Positions 1 to 8,091 of a stretch of 64,000 nucleotides of DNA are shown here, in pieces; the first letter of the stretch is position 1, and the number at the start of each line of letters is the position of its first letter. This stretch comes from Ga0077530 sp046293075 (GTDB taxonomy: Bacteria; Pseudomonadota; Alphaproteobacteria; Rhizobiales; Hyphomicrobiaceae): assembly GCA_046293075.1 (NCBI GenBank), contig JBKBPL010000005.1, forward strand, positions 1 through 64,000, in the 5' to 3' direction. The notes beneath the pieces are model-generated. The model had not been told where the DNA came from, ran no database searches, and saw nothing but the letters and a program-made list of their open reading frames with translations. Position numbers and translations under genes: made by a program.

Positions 1-1
1 G

Positions 2-187
2 CCCCAACCCAAGCCAGAGATCACGCTGGCCGACCTGCCGGCGGAGTGCCGCACTGTGATCGGCGACACCTCGCCACCCGGCCCCTCGCCGATCGCAGAC
101 GTGACCAAACCCGAATTGAGCAAGTCTGCCGCCGACGCCGACAATGCAGGGCCTGCCCTGCCGGTCGCTGCGGGGAGCAAAAAATAG
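2..187 (+). CDS. C-terminal fragment of an unknown protein (5' end outside window)
   Basis: An open frame enters from the left edge and stops at TAG 185-187. The visible 61 residues are rich in Pro, Ala, Asp and Thr, with no membrane segment or recognisable motif. They end in a low-complexity tail closing with GSKK, which looks like the disordered end of a longer protein. The next gene lies on the opposite strand only 9 bp away, so the two are convergent and tightly packed. No function can be assigned from this fragment. Whether the frame is truly coding cannot be proved without the upstream sequence. Confidence 0.45.
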   Translation, partial: PQPKPEITLADLPAECRTVIGDTSPPGPSPIADVTKPELSKSAADADNAGPALPVAAGSKK

Positions 188-196
188 CGCGCACGG

Positions 197-1381
197 TCAG
201 TCGGCCGCCTTGGCGCGCCCGCCCTTCACGATGCGCCGGCCGAGGCTGTGGCGATGCACTTCAGATGGGCCGTCGTAGATGCGGAACGCGCGCACATCGC
301 GGAAGATGCGCTCGACGACTGTGTCCGAGGTGACGCCCATGCCGCCAAGGATCTGCAGCGAGCGGTCGACGACCCGGAAGATCGCCTCCGAGCAGATCAC
401 CTTGGCCATCGAGCTCGCCGTTGAGGCTTTGTCGCCCTGATCGAGGAGCCAGGCGGTGTGCCAGATGGCGAGGCGGCACGTGTGGATGTCGAGCGCGTTG
501 TCGGCGAGCATGAACGACACGCCCTGGTGGTCGCCGAGCGGCTTGCCGAAGGACATTCGCTCGCGCGCGTAGGCCGTCGCAATGTCATGGGCGCGGATCG
601 CCGAGCCGAGCCAGCGCATACAGTGCGTGAGACGGGCCGGCGCGAGGCGCACCTGGGCGTACTTGAAGCCCTGGCCGACCTCGCCGAGGATGTCCTCGCC
701 CGTCACGCGCAGGTTCTCGATGTCGATCACCGCGTGCCCACCCATGAAGCTCGTGTCCATGGTGCCGAGCACGCGGCTGATCTTGAAGGCCGGGTTCGGC
801 AGCTCCGTGAGAAACATCGTGCAATCGCTCGGCCCGTCGCCCGTGCGCGCCATGATGATGGCGAAGGCCGCGCCCTCCGCGCCCGTGATCAGCCACTTGC
901 GGCCGTTGATGATATAGCCGTTACCGTCCGGTACGGCGCGGGTCTTCAGGAGAAGTGGATCGGCACCGGCGCCGCCGTCGGGCTCGGTCATCGCGAAGCA
1001 CGAGCGCACCTCGCCCGTTGCAAGGCGCGCGAGATACTTCTTGCGCTGCGCCGGCGTCGCAATGACGTCGAGCATGTGAATGTTGCCCTCGTCGGGGGCA
1101 TGAAAGTGCAGGGCGATCGGGCCGAGGATCGAATAGCCGGCGGCCTCGAAAATGACGGCCTGCTCGAAGTGGGAAAAGCCCCGGCCGCCGAACTCCTCGG
1201 GGCTGTTGATGCCGAGGAGTCCCGCATCCTTAGCCGTCTTGTTGAGGTCGCGGCGCAGATCCTCCGGGATCCCGTGATGGCCCCAGCGCGGGTCCTTCTC
1301 AAAGGGGATGATCTTCTCGCGCACGAAGGCCGACACGCGGTCACGCAGCTCCTCGAGCGGCTTCGGGATGGTGAAATCCAT
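197..1381 (-). CDS. Acyl-CoA dehydrogenase, ACAD11/LvaC-like
   Basis: A 394-residue FAD flavoprotein of the acyl-CoA dehydrogenase family: helical N-domain, middle beta domain (CFAMTEPDGGAGADP) and C-terminal helical domain. The ATG at 1381 has GAGGAAGG just upstream; the frame stays open further 5' but that part overlaps the kinase-like gene in another frame. At the usual catalytic Glu position the protein has Asp370 in the motif YDGPSEVH, the DGPxEVH signature I associate with ACAD10/11-type enzymes. It starts 17 bp after the phosphotransferase-like gene, so the two form a transcription unit. In LvaC and ACAD11 systems such an enzyme works on a 4-phosphorylated acyl-CoA made by the kinase partner. 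That role is inferred here. An ordinary 2,3-dehydrogenase is the alternative. Confidence 0.85.
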   Translation of the reverse strand: MDFTIPKPLEELRDRVSAFVREKIIPFEKDPRWGHHGIPEDLRRDLNKTAKDAGLLGINSPEEFGGRGFSHFEQAVIFEAAGYSILGPIALHFHAPDEGNIHMLDVIATPAQRKKYLARLATGEVRSCFAMTEPDGGAGADPLLLKTRAVPDGNGYIINGRKWLITGAEGAAFAIIMARTGDGPSDCTMFLTELPNPAFKISRVLGTMDTSFMGGHAVIDIENLRVTGEDILGEVGQGFKYAQVRLAPARLTHCMRWLGSAIRAHDIATAYARERMSFGKPLGDHQGVSFMLADNALDIHTCRLAIWHTAWLLDQGDKASTASSMAKVICSEAIFRVVDRSLQILGGMGVTSDTVVERIFRDVRAFRIYDGPSEVHRHSLGRRIVKGGRAKAAD

Positions 1382-1398
1382 GGGGCTTCCTTCCTCGT

Positions 1399-2496
1399 TC
1401 AATCCGCGCGCCCGTGGGCGACGTCGGTGGCATAGGCGAGCAGCTCGGTGGCGACCCGGTCCAGCCCGGCATAGTCGGCGCCCTTGGCCGCGCCGCGTTG
1501 ATAGAGCGCAAAGAGCTGGAGAAGCACAACGGCGAGCTTGAGCATGGCCAGCACGCGCAGCGCCGGCCAGTCGGACACATCGAGCCGCATCTCGCGTGCG
1601 TAGGCGCCCAGCACCTCCCGGCGGCTCGCGAAGCCCGCTGCCGCGGTCGGCATCTGGCGAAGGGCGTGCATGCACGGCGGGTCACCCGGCTCGACCCAGT
1701 AGCTGAGCATCGTCGCCAGATCGAAGAGGGGATCTCCCCGCGTGCCCATGTCCCAATCGACGATGGCGACCGGCGCCAGGGTCTCGGGATGCACGATCAG
1801 GTTGTCGAGCTTGAAGTCGGAGTGCAGCAGCGCAGGCGCCCGTGTCTGAACGGGCTGGCGCTCGAGCCATCCGACGACCTCGGCCAGCAGCCGCGCCGTC
1901 TCGCGCGCCACGTCGAGGCGTTGGCCCCGCCCTGCCCAACCTTTGAGTGTTCGCGTGATAAAGCCCTCAGGCTTGCCGAGGGTGTCGAGGCCGATGGCCG
2001 CGCAGTCCACGCGGTGCACCGAGACGAGCGTCGCGACAAGCATGTCGCTCGTGGCGCGCGCGACATCCGGGCGGCCGTCGAAGCGCGAGCGGTCGTCACC
2101 CTTGATGACGAGCCCCGGCCGATACTCGATGAGCTGGAAGGGCACGCCAATGATGCTCCTGTCCTCGCACAGGTGCAGGCTCTCCGGCGCCAGCGGATGG
2201 ACCCGCCACAGACGCGAGAGAATCCGGTGCTCGCGCGACATGTCATGCGCGCCGGGTGGCAGATCGCCGCCGGGAGGGCGCCGCAGGACGAGCCGGCGTC
2301 CACCCGCCGTCAGGCGGTAGTTGATGTTGGCGAGGCCGGTGCCGAACTGCCGCACGGGGTCGGACCTGTCGAGCACAAGCCCGATCCCGGCGAGATAGGC
2401 CGCGAGGCGCTCCAGATCGAGCGGCATGCTCTCGCCGGCTGGGCGGAACACGTGCGCGTCCGAAAGCTCATTTCGAGAGGCAGGATCACTAGGCAT
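1399..2496 (-). CDS. APH-family phosphotransferase (LvaA / ACAD10-11 kinase-domain-like)
   Basis: A 365-residue protein of the aminoglycoside phosphotransferase fold. Visible motifs are the nucleotide-loop region FGTGLANINYRL (51-62), the strand LVLRRPPGG (69-77), the catalytic loop HSDFKLDN (225-232) and the metal-binding IVDWDMGTRGDP (245-256). It precedes an acyl-CoA dehydrogenase by 17 bp, so it is unlikely to be an antibiotic-resistance enzyme. In animals the same two domains are fused in ACAD10/11, and in Pseudomonas the separate pair LvaA/LvaC handles 4-hydroxyacyl-CoA, phosphorylating the 4-hydroxyl. By that analogy the substrate here is probably a hydroxyacyl-CoA. The family call is firm; the substrate is inference. 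Confidence 0.85.
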   Translation of the reverse strand: MPSDPASRNELSDAHVFRPAGESMPLDLERLAAYLAGIGLVLDRSDPVRQFGTGLANINYRLTAGGRRLVLRRPPGGDLPPGAHDMSREHRILSRLWRVHPLAPESLHLCEDRSIIGVPFQLIEYRPGLVIKGDDRSRFDGRPDVARATSDMLVATLVSVHRVDCAAIGLDTLGKPEGFITRTLKGWAGRGQRLDVARETARLLAEVVGWLERQPVQTRAPALLHSDFKLDNLIVHPETLAPVAIVDWDMGTRGDPLFDLATMLSYWVEPGDPPCMHALRQMPTAAAGFASRREVLGAYAREMRLDVSDWPALRVLAMLKLAVVLLQLFALYQRGAAKGADYAGLDRVATELLAYATDVAHGRAD

Positions 2497-2600
2497 AAGG
2501 AGCGGTCTGATCTCGCGGGGCGAAACTCGGCCGTCACACTAGCCGTTTCCTCCCCGTGCGCCAAACATCCGCTGCCGGGCACGCGCGCGCGTCGAATGAC

Positions 2601-2614
2601 TTGATCCGCCGCAA
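2601..2614 (+). promoter_or_regulatory. Candidate FixK/FNR box upstream of the universal stress gene
   Basis: TTGATCCGCCGCAA fits the rhizobial FixK consensus TTG(A/C)-N6-(T/G)CAA exactly. It lies 99 bp upstream of the universal stress protein ATG, in the divergent intergenic region. Universal stress genes are frequent targets of FNR/FixK regulators under low oxygen. No clear -10 was found at the expected spacing. A 14-bp degenerate match can occur by chance, so this is a candidate only. Confidence 0.35.
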
Positions 2615-2712
2615 GGCGTCGTGTTCTGCTCTGAGCGCAACGTGGCCATGCGGCGCAACCCCACCCGCCACGTCGGCGACGGTCCACCTGCACGCAGAGG
2701 TCGGAGATCACT

Positions 2713-3153
2713 ATGTACAAGCACATTCTACTGCCGGTCGACGGGTCCGAGTTCGGGATGGGGGCCATCCCCTATGCCGTCAAGTTCGCCAAAGCGGTCG
2801 GCGCACGCCTCACCGCGATCCTCGTCACGGCCCCCTACGAGGCCATCGCCGTCGGCGAGATTGCCGCCTATCTCACCGAAGAGCAGTACCGCGAGCGCGC
2901 CGCCGCCAACGCGGCCGAGATCCTGAATAAGGTGAAGAGCGCGGCCGACGCGGCTGGCGTGCCGGTCACGACCTATCATGCGCAGCACAATCATCCTTGG
3001 GAGGCGATCATCGAGACTGCCAAGGAAAAAGGCTGCGACCTCATTCTCATGGCCTCGCATGGACGCCGGGGTCTTGCCGGCGTGTTGCTCGGCAGCGAGA
3101 CCAAGAAGGTCCTTACGCATACGAACCTTCCGGTGCTCGTCTGGCGCGCATAG
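2713..3153 (+). CDS. Universal stress protein, UspA family
   Basis: A 146-residue single-domain cytoplasmic Usp protein. It opens with MYKHILLPVDGSE, where the Asp binds nucleotide in ATP-binding members, and ends with MASHGRRGLAGVLLGSETKK followed by LPVLVWR, the phosphate-binding Gly-rich turn and final strand. The presence of both motifs suggests an ATP-binding type. GGAG sits 8 bp before the ATG. It is monocistronic-looking and divergent from the kinase/dehydrogenase pair. A FixK-like box about 100 bp upstream suggests low-oxygen induction. Usp proteins help survival in stress and stasis; the partner of this one is unknown. Confidence 0.92.
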   Translation: MYKHILLPVDGSEFGMGAIPYAVKFAKAVGARLTAILVTAPYEAIAVGEIAAYLTEEQYRERAAANAAEILNKVKSAADAAGVPVTTYHAQHNHPWEAIIETAKEKGCDLILMASHGRRGLAGVLLGSETKKVLTHTNLPVLVWRA

Positions 3154-3278
3154 CTGGGCTCTTCAGTCCCGGCTTGCCAGTGGGCGCTCCACACGTATCC
3201 TGACCGACACGACCGGCGGTGCACCGCCGGCCCAACGTCAAACGCGCGGTTTGCAAAGCGCGGCACTGGAGGAAGCCC

Positions 3279-4340
3279 ATGCCCAAGAGCGACCGCTGGA
3301 AGCAGCGGCCCGAGCACTCGACCTGGGGGGACTACGGCCCCGACGATCAACTGGGCCGCATGAACGAGCTCAATGCCGAGCGCGTCAAGCAGGCGGTCGC
3401 CGAGGTCAAGGAGGGGCGCACTTTCTGTCTCTCCATGCCGCTCGACCGCCCGGGCGGCAACGTGCTGAACCCGCGTCGTCACGCGCCAATCCTGCGTCCG
3501 ACGCTGCGCGGCGAGCGGCCGACCTGGCTCTACAGGACCGAGTTCGATCATCCCGGCCTCGTCGACGTCATCAATGACGACATGGTGCTGCTCCACCTGC
3601 AGTACTCGAGCCAGTGGGACACGCTGGCACACGTCGGCGCGCTGTTCGACGCCGATGGCGACGGCATCGCAGAGCCGGTGTTCTACAATGGCTACCGCGG
3701 CGACAGCGACATGTTCGGCCCGACCGATCCCAAGGACGCAGGCGCGATCCCCGGGACATTTGTCGAGGCCAAGACCACATCGGGAGTGAAGAAGCTCGGC
3801 GTCGAGAATATGGCGCAGAAGTGCCTGCAGGGCCGCGGCGTGATGATCGACCTCTTCGCCCATTTCGGACGGCGCAAGTACGCCGTGACCTATGACGATC
3901 TCATGCGCGTGATGGCTGCCGACGGCATCAAAGTCGAGCCGGGCGACTTCGTGTGCCTGAGGACCGGCTTCGACGAGGTCATTCTGGAGCAGAACGGCAA
4001 GCCCACGCACGACGCCATGCACAACACGTGCACGGGGCTCGACGGATCGGACACGAAGTTGCACCAGTGGATCACGGAGTCGAAGCTCGTCGCGCTCATC
4101 GCCGACAACTATGCCGTCGAAGTGCACAATGCGCCGCTCAAGCCCGGCCAATGCGCGGCGCTTCCGCTGCACCAGCACTGCCTGTTCAGGACCGGCGTGA
4201 ACCTCGGCGAGATCTGGCGCCTTTCCGAGCTCGCGGACTGGCTGCGCGCCAACAACCGCAGCCGCTTTCTCATGACCGCTCCGCCACTCAACCTGCCCGG
4301 CGCGGTCGGTTCGCCGGCGAACGCGATCGCGACGGTGTGA
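3279..4340 (+). CDS. Cyclase-family metal-dependent hydrolase (kynurenine formamidase fold)
   Basis: A 353-residue protein of the cyclase family (PF04199), which includes kynurenine formamidase and isatin hydrolase. Its metal-site region is the variant QWDTLAHVG (112-120), typical of larger bacterial members, instead of the classical HxGTHxDxPxH. Another conserved block is VNLG near the C-terminus. The ATG at 3279 was chosen because GGAGGAAG precedes it; the open frame begins 60 bp earlier without a ribosome site. It ends 10 bp before the thiolase-like gene and is the first gene of a four-gene operon. It may open a lactone, cyclic amide or ester whose product enters CoA metabolism. The substrate is unknown. 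Confidence 0.8.
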   Translation: MPKSDRWKQRPEHSTWGDYGPDDQLGRMNELNAERVKQAVAEVKEGRTFCLSMPLDRPGGNVLNPRRHAPILRPTLRGERPTWLYRTEFDHPGLVDVINDDMVLLHLQYSSQWDTLAHVGALFDADGDGIAEPVFYNGYRGDSDMFGPTDPKDAGAIPGTFVEAKTTSGVKKLGVENMAQKCLQGRGVMIDLFAHFGRRKYAVTYDDLMRVMAADGIKVEPGDFVCLRTGFDEVILEQNGKPTHDAMHNTCTGLDGSDTKLHQWITESKLVALIADNYAVEVHNAPLKPGQCAALPLHQHCLFRTGVNLGEIWRLSELADWLRANNRSRFLMTAPPLNLPGAVGSPANAIATV

Positions 4341-4350
4341 GCCACATGAC

Positions 4351-5496
4351 ATGAGCTGGATCACCGGTGTCGGCCTGCTGCCGTTCGGACGCCATGAAGG
4401 CAAGAGCACGCTCGACCTCATGAGCGACGCGGCCGCACTGGCACTCGGCGACGCCGGCCTGAAGCGCGCCGATATCGACGGCGTGCTTGCGGGCTACGCG
4501 ACGACGATGCCGCATATCATGCTGGCCACCGTCTTCTGCGAGCACTTCGGGCTGAGCCCCGCGTACGCGCACGGGCTGCAGGTCGGCGGCGCCACCGGCT
4601 TCGCCATGGCCATGTTGGCGCACGAGCTCATCGCGGCGGGACGGCTGCGACACGTGCTCGTCGTTGCGGGCGAGAACCGCCTTTCAGCGCCCGGCGGCCG
4701 CGACAAGGTCGTCGAGACCTTGGCGCAGGTCGGCCATCCCGTGCACGAGGTTCCGCTCGGGCCGACCATTCCCGCCTACTATGGCCTCGTTGCCAGTCGC
4801 TACATGTATGAGCACAAGTTGAGCGAGGCCGATCTTGCCGAGCTCGCAGTCCTCATGCGCACACACGCGGCAACACATCCAGGTGCCCAGTTCAGAGAGC
4901 CGATCACGGCTGCGGATGTCCTCGCCTCGAAGCCCATTGCGCGACCGCTTAAGCTGCTCGACTGCTGTGCGACGGCCGACGGTGCGGCGGCTTTCGTCGT
5001 CAGCCGCGAAAGGACGGGCGCAGCCGCCGTGCGCATCATCGGCGCGGGCCAGGCCCACACACACCAGCACATCAGCGAGGCGCCAAGCCTCACGATGTTC
5101 GGCGCCCGAACCGCCATGGCCCGCGCGCTCGCCGCGACGGGGCGCAAACTCGCGGCGACTGACGCCCGTTATCTCGCCATCTACGACAGCTTCACGATCA
5201 CACTTGCGATCCTGCTCGAGGAGCTGGGGCTCGCACCGCGCGGTCAATCGGGGCAGCTCGCGCGAGACGGGCACTTTTCGCGCGCGGGGACGAAGCCGCT
5301 GAATATGCACGGCGGTCTGATGAGCTACGGGCACTGCGGCGTCGCCGGCGCGCTGGCCCATCTCGTCGAGACGCAGCTCCAGATGACGGGCCGCGCCGGC
5401 ACCCGCCAGGTTGCGGATACCGACCTCGCCATCCTGCACGGCGATGGCGGCGTGATGTCCTCGCACGTCAGCCTGATCATGGAGCGCCAGGCATGA
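4351..5496 (+). CDS. Thiolase-like protein lacking the nucleophilic cysteine
   Basis: A 381-residue protein with a thiolase fold of the SCP2/acetyl-CoA acetyltransferase-like class. Conserved segments include VGLLPFGRHEG at the start, VVAGENR, YDSFTIT and NMHGGLMSYGHCG. Where active thiolases have the nucleophile in C-(A/S)-(S/T)-G, this protein has G80-A81-T82-G83, so the acyl-enzyme Cys is missing. The C-terminal GHCG block is kept. The stop overlaps the start of the DUF35 gene by 4 bp. Such pairs include steroid side-chain aldolases (Ltp2 with DUF35), which do not need the cysteine. A retro-aldolase or CoA-binding role is therefore more likely than classical thiolysis. Confidence 0.85.
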   Translation: MSWITGVGLLPFGRHEGKSTLDLMSDAAALALGDAGLKRADIDGVLAGYATTMPHIMLATVFCEHFGLSPAYAHGLQVGGATGFAMAMLAHELIAAGRLRHVLVVAGENRLSAPGGRDKVVETLAQVGHPVHEVPLGPTIPAYYGLVASRYMYEHKLSEADLAELAVLMRTHAATHPGAQFREPITAADVLASKPIARPLKLLDCCATADGAAAFVVSRERTGAAAVRIIGAGQAHTHQHISEAPSLTMFGARTAMARALAATGRKLAATDARYLAIYDSFTITLAILLEELGLAPRGQSGQLARDGHFSRAGTKPLNMHGGLMSYGHCGVAGALAHLVETQLQMTGRAGTRQVADTDLAILHGDGGVMSSHVSLIMERQA

Positions 5497-5819
5497 GCAC
5501 CGCCATCCTCTACCAGCGCTGCGCGCCGTGCGGGCACGTCTGGTACTTCCGGCGCAGCTTCTGCCCGAAATGCGGTGCACGCGAGCCCGCAACGTCACCT
5601 GCCTCCGGCGCCGGCGTCGTGCACGCCGTGACGATTGTCGATCGCGCCCCGACGCCAGACATGAAGGCGCTCGCGCCCTACACACTGTTGATGATCGATG
5701 CCGACGAGGGCTTCCGCCTCATGGCGCACGGCAGCCCTGGCCTCGCGATTGGCGACCGCGTGTCGGGCAGCGTCATCGAGCTTGCCGGACACCCCATCCC
5801 GTTCTTCAAGCGCGCCTGA
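5493..5819 (+). CDS. DUF35 OB-fold zinc-ribbon acyl-CoA-binding protein
   Basis: A 108-residue protein with an N-terminal zinc ribbon, C10-x2-C13 and C24-x2-C27, followed by an OB-fold (about 40-108) ending GHPIPFFKRA. DUF35 proteins usually act as obligate partners of thiolase-like enzymes, binding the CoA part of the substrate. The ATG overlaps the upstream stop (ATGA), which implies translational coupling and a stoichiometric complex with the Cys-less thiolase-like protein. At 108 residues it is somewhat shorter than many family members, but all four zinc ligands are present. Nine base pairs separate it from the ligase gene. Confidence 0.9.
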   Translation: MSTAILYQRCAPCGHVWYFRRSFCPKCGAREPATSPASGAGVVHAVTIVDRAPTPDMKALAPYTLLMIDADEGFRLMAHGSPGLAIGDRVSGSVIELAGHPIPFFKRA

Positions 5820-5828
5820 GGTCCGCTG

Positions 5829-7922
5829 ATGTCCATCGAAAGCCTGAAGCCGCTGCTCGCCCCGCGCACCATTGCCGTGCTCGGTGCCTCCGATAACCCG
5901 AACAAGATCGGCGGGCGGCCACTCGCGTATCTCAAGCGCTTCGGCTTCAAAGGGCCGGTGTGGGCGATCAATCCCACGCGCGACGAGGTGCAGGGCTTCA
6001 AGTGCCTGCCGAGCCTCGATGACCTTCCGGAGGTCCCTGATACGGTCGTGGTCGCTGTCCCGGGCGACAGCGCCGTCGCCGCCGTTGAAGCGTGTGCGGC
6101 GAAAGGCGTGAAGGGCGTCGTGTGCATGACCTCGGGCTTCGGCGAGACCTCGGACCCCGCCGGTAAGATGAAGGAAGCGCGGATGGTCGCCGCCGCGCGC
6201 GCGGCCGGCATGCGGCTCGTCGGCCCCAACACGCAGGGCCTCGCCAACTTCGGCAATGGCGCCGTCACGAGCTTCTCGACCATGTGGATGGAGTCCGAGC
6301 CCGTCGACGGTCCGATCGGTGTGGTGAGCCAGAGCGGCGCCATGAGCGCGGTGCCTGTCGGGCTGCTCTTCGAGCAGGGCCTCGGCGTGCGCTACTCGCT
6401 CGCGAGCGGTAATGATGCCGATGTGTCCGTGCTCGAGATGGCCGCCGCCGCGGCAAGCGATCCTGCCATACGGCTGCTGCTCCTCTACATCGAGAGCATA
6501 CCGCGCCCTGATGCGCTCGAAACGCTCGCGCGCATCGCGCACGAGCGCGGCGTCTACGTGGTCGCCCTCAAGGCAGGGCGCACGGAGGCCGGCCAGCGTG
6601 CCGCGCTCTCGCACACGGGCGCGCTCGCCAATGAGGACCGCGTCGTCGATGCAGCGCTTGAGCGCGTCGGCATCTGGCGCGCCCGGAATGTCGGCGACCT
6701 GGTCGCAGCCGCGCAGATTTATCTCAAGGGTTGGAGACCCAAAGGGCGTCGCCTCGTGACCATCTCCGGCTCGGGGGCAACGGGCGTCATGAGCGCGGAC
6801 GAAGCAACCTTCGCCGGGCTTGAGATGGTGCGCCTCGAAGGCCCGGTGCGCCAGAAGCTCGACGCCATCCTGCCGACGTTTGCCTCCGCCGCCAACCCGA
6901 TCGACCTTACCGCGGCGCTGCTCCAGAACAACCGCCTGCTCTCCGACATTCTCCCCGTGCTCGCGCATGAGAATGCCGCCGACAATTTCATGATCGGCTT
7001 TCCCATTGCCGGCCAAGGGTACGATCTTCCCACCTTCGCGCGCGATACGGCGGCCTTCGCCGATGCCACCGGCACGCCGGTGGTCGTCTCGGCCTGGCAG
7101 AAGTCGGTGGCCGATGTCTTCAAGGCCGTCGGCGTGCCGACCTTCCCGCTTGAAGCCGACGCCATCGCCGCGCTCGCCCGCCTCATCGATCACAACGCCC
7201 TTGTCGCGCGGGCGAAAGCGCGGCCCGCCCCGCAATGGGCGCGCCCGAATGACCGCGACGTGCCGAAAGGCCGCGCGCTCAACGAGGCCGAGAGCCTCGA
7301 AGTGCTCGTTGACGCGGGCCTCGATGTGGCGCCGCATCATCTCTGCCGCACGGCCGCACAGGCCGCGACCGCCTGGCGCAATCTCGGTGGCCCGGTTGCG
7401 GTCAAGGGCTGCTCCGCCGACCTGCCGCACAAGAGCGAGCACGGCCTCGTGCGCCTCGGCCTCGACAACGAGGATGCCGTGCGCGCCGCCTTCCGCGACA
7501 TGGAGCAGGCCATCGCCAAGGCCGGCGCGCGCTTCGATGGCGTGATCGTCGCACGTATGGTGCGCGGCACGCGCGAACTCATGATCGGCGCCCACCGCGA
7601 TCCCATCTTCGGTCCCGTCGTCGTGCTCGGCGATGGCGGCAAGTACGTCGAAGCCATGCCGGACGTACGCCTGCTGCTGCCGCCCTTCACGACCGACGAT
7701 GCCCTGGCGGCACTGCGCGCGCTGCGCTGCTGGCCGGTGCTGGCAGGGACGCGCGGCGAGGCCGCGGCCGATGTTGCCGCGGTGGCGCGCGCCGCCGTCG
7801 CGGTCGGCGATCTCGTGAGAACGCTCACCCCGCGCATCGTGAGCCTCGACATCAACCCGCTCATCGTCGGCGCCGAGGGCTACGCCATCGTCGATGCCGT
7901 CGTGGTGCGGGAGGACGGCTGA
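5829..7922 (+). CDS. ADP-forming acyl-CoA synthetase (acetate-CoA ligase family), fused alpha-beta
   Basis: A 697-residue fusion: CoA-binding Rossmann domain (about 10-110, with VLGASDNPNKIGG), succinyl-CoA-ligase-like domains (about 140-440) and a C-terminal ATP-grasp domain (about 480-697). The phosphohistidine candidate is H262 in LSHTGALAN; ATP-grasp motifs include AVKGCSADLPHKSEHG and DINPLIVGAEGYAIVDA. The family makes acyl-CoA plus ADP and phosphate from acid, CoA and ATP, and can run in reverse to make ATP. No GNAT domain is present, so it is not the lysine acetyltransferase Pat. As last gene of the operon it probably activates the acid substrate or recovers energy from the CoA product. 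Confidence 0.9.
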   Translation: MSIESLKPLLAPRTIAVLGASDNPNKIGGRPLAYLKRFGFKGPVWAINPTRDEVQGFKCLPSLDDLPEVPDTVVVAVPGDSAVAAVEACAAKGVKGVVCMTSGFGETSDPAGKMKEARMVAAARAAGMRLVGPNTQGLANFGNGAVTSFSTMWMESEPVDGPIGVVSQSGAMSAVPVGLLFEQGLGVRYSLASGNDADVSVLEMAAAAASDPAIRLLLLYIESIPRPDALETLARIAHERGVYVVALKAGRTEAGQRAALSHTGALANEDRVVDAALERVGIWRARNVGDLVAAAQIYLKGWRPKGRRLVTISGSGATGVMSADEATFAGLEMVRLEGPVRQKLDAILPTFASAANPIDLTAALLQNNRLLSDILPVLAHENAADNFMIGFPIAGQGYDLPTFARDTAAFADATGTPVVVSAWQKSVADVFKAVGVPTFPLEADAIAALARLIDHNALVARAKARPAPQWARPNDRDVPKGRALNEAESLEVLVDAGLDVAPHHLCRTAAQAATAWRNLGGPVAVKGCSADLPHKSEHGLVRLGLDNEDAVRAAFRDMEQAIAKAGARFDGVIVARMVRGTRELMIGAHRDPIFGPVVVLGDGGKYVEAMPDVRLLLPPFTTDDALAALRALRCWPVLAGTRGEAAADVAAVARAAVAVGDLVRTLTPRIVSLDINPLIVGAEGYAIVDAVVVREDG

Positions 7923-8091
7923 GGGTCAGCCCACAGCGCGCTTCGGCACGCGGCTGCGGCCTCTCGCGCCTTCCCCTCCGCAGGCGCCATTCCCGAAACG
8001 GTCACAGCCGAGCCGCAAAACGGCCATCCGCTCTCGCATTGTGTTGTAGTAGCCGTCGCGCGGCCACGCGCCGGCCAAAGGGGGAAGTTGC

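Noticed and set aside
1399..2496. Aminoglycoside-resistance phosphotransferase.
   Set aside because: Neighbouring acyl-CoA dehydrogenase with DGPxEVH and the LVLRRPPGG strand indicate the acyl-CoA-linked branch of the APH family.
5595..7595. Open frame of 666 codons on the minus strand opposite the ADP-forming ligase.
   Set aside because: High GC keeps the antisense frame open. Its translation is Arg/His/Gly-rich with no domain, and the plus-strand ligase is complete and convincing.
5829..7922. Protein lysine acetyltransferase Pat (ACD plus GNAT).
   Set aside because: The protein ends with the ATP-grasp domain; no GNAT domain is present.
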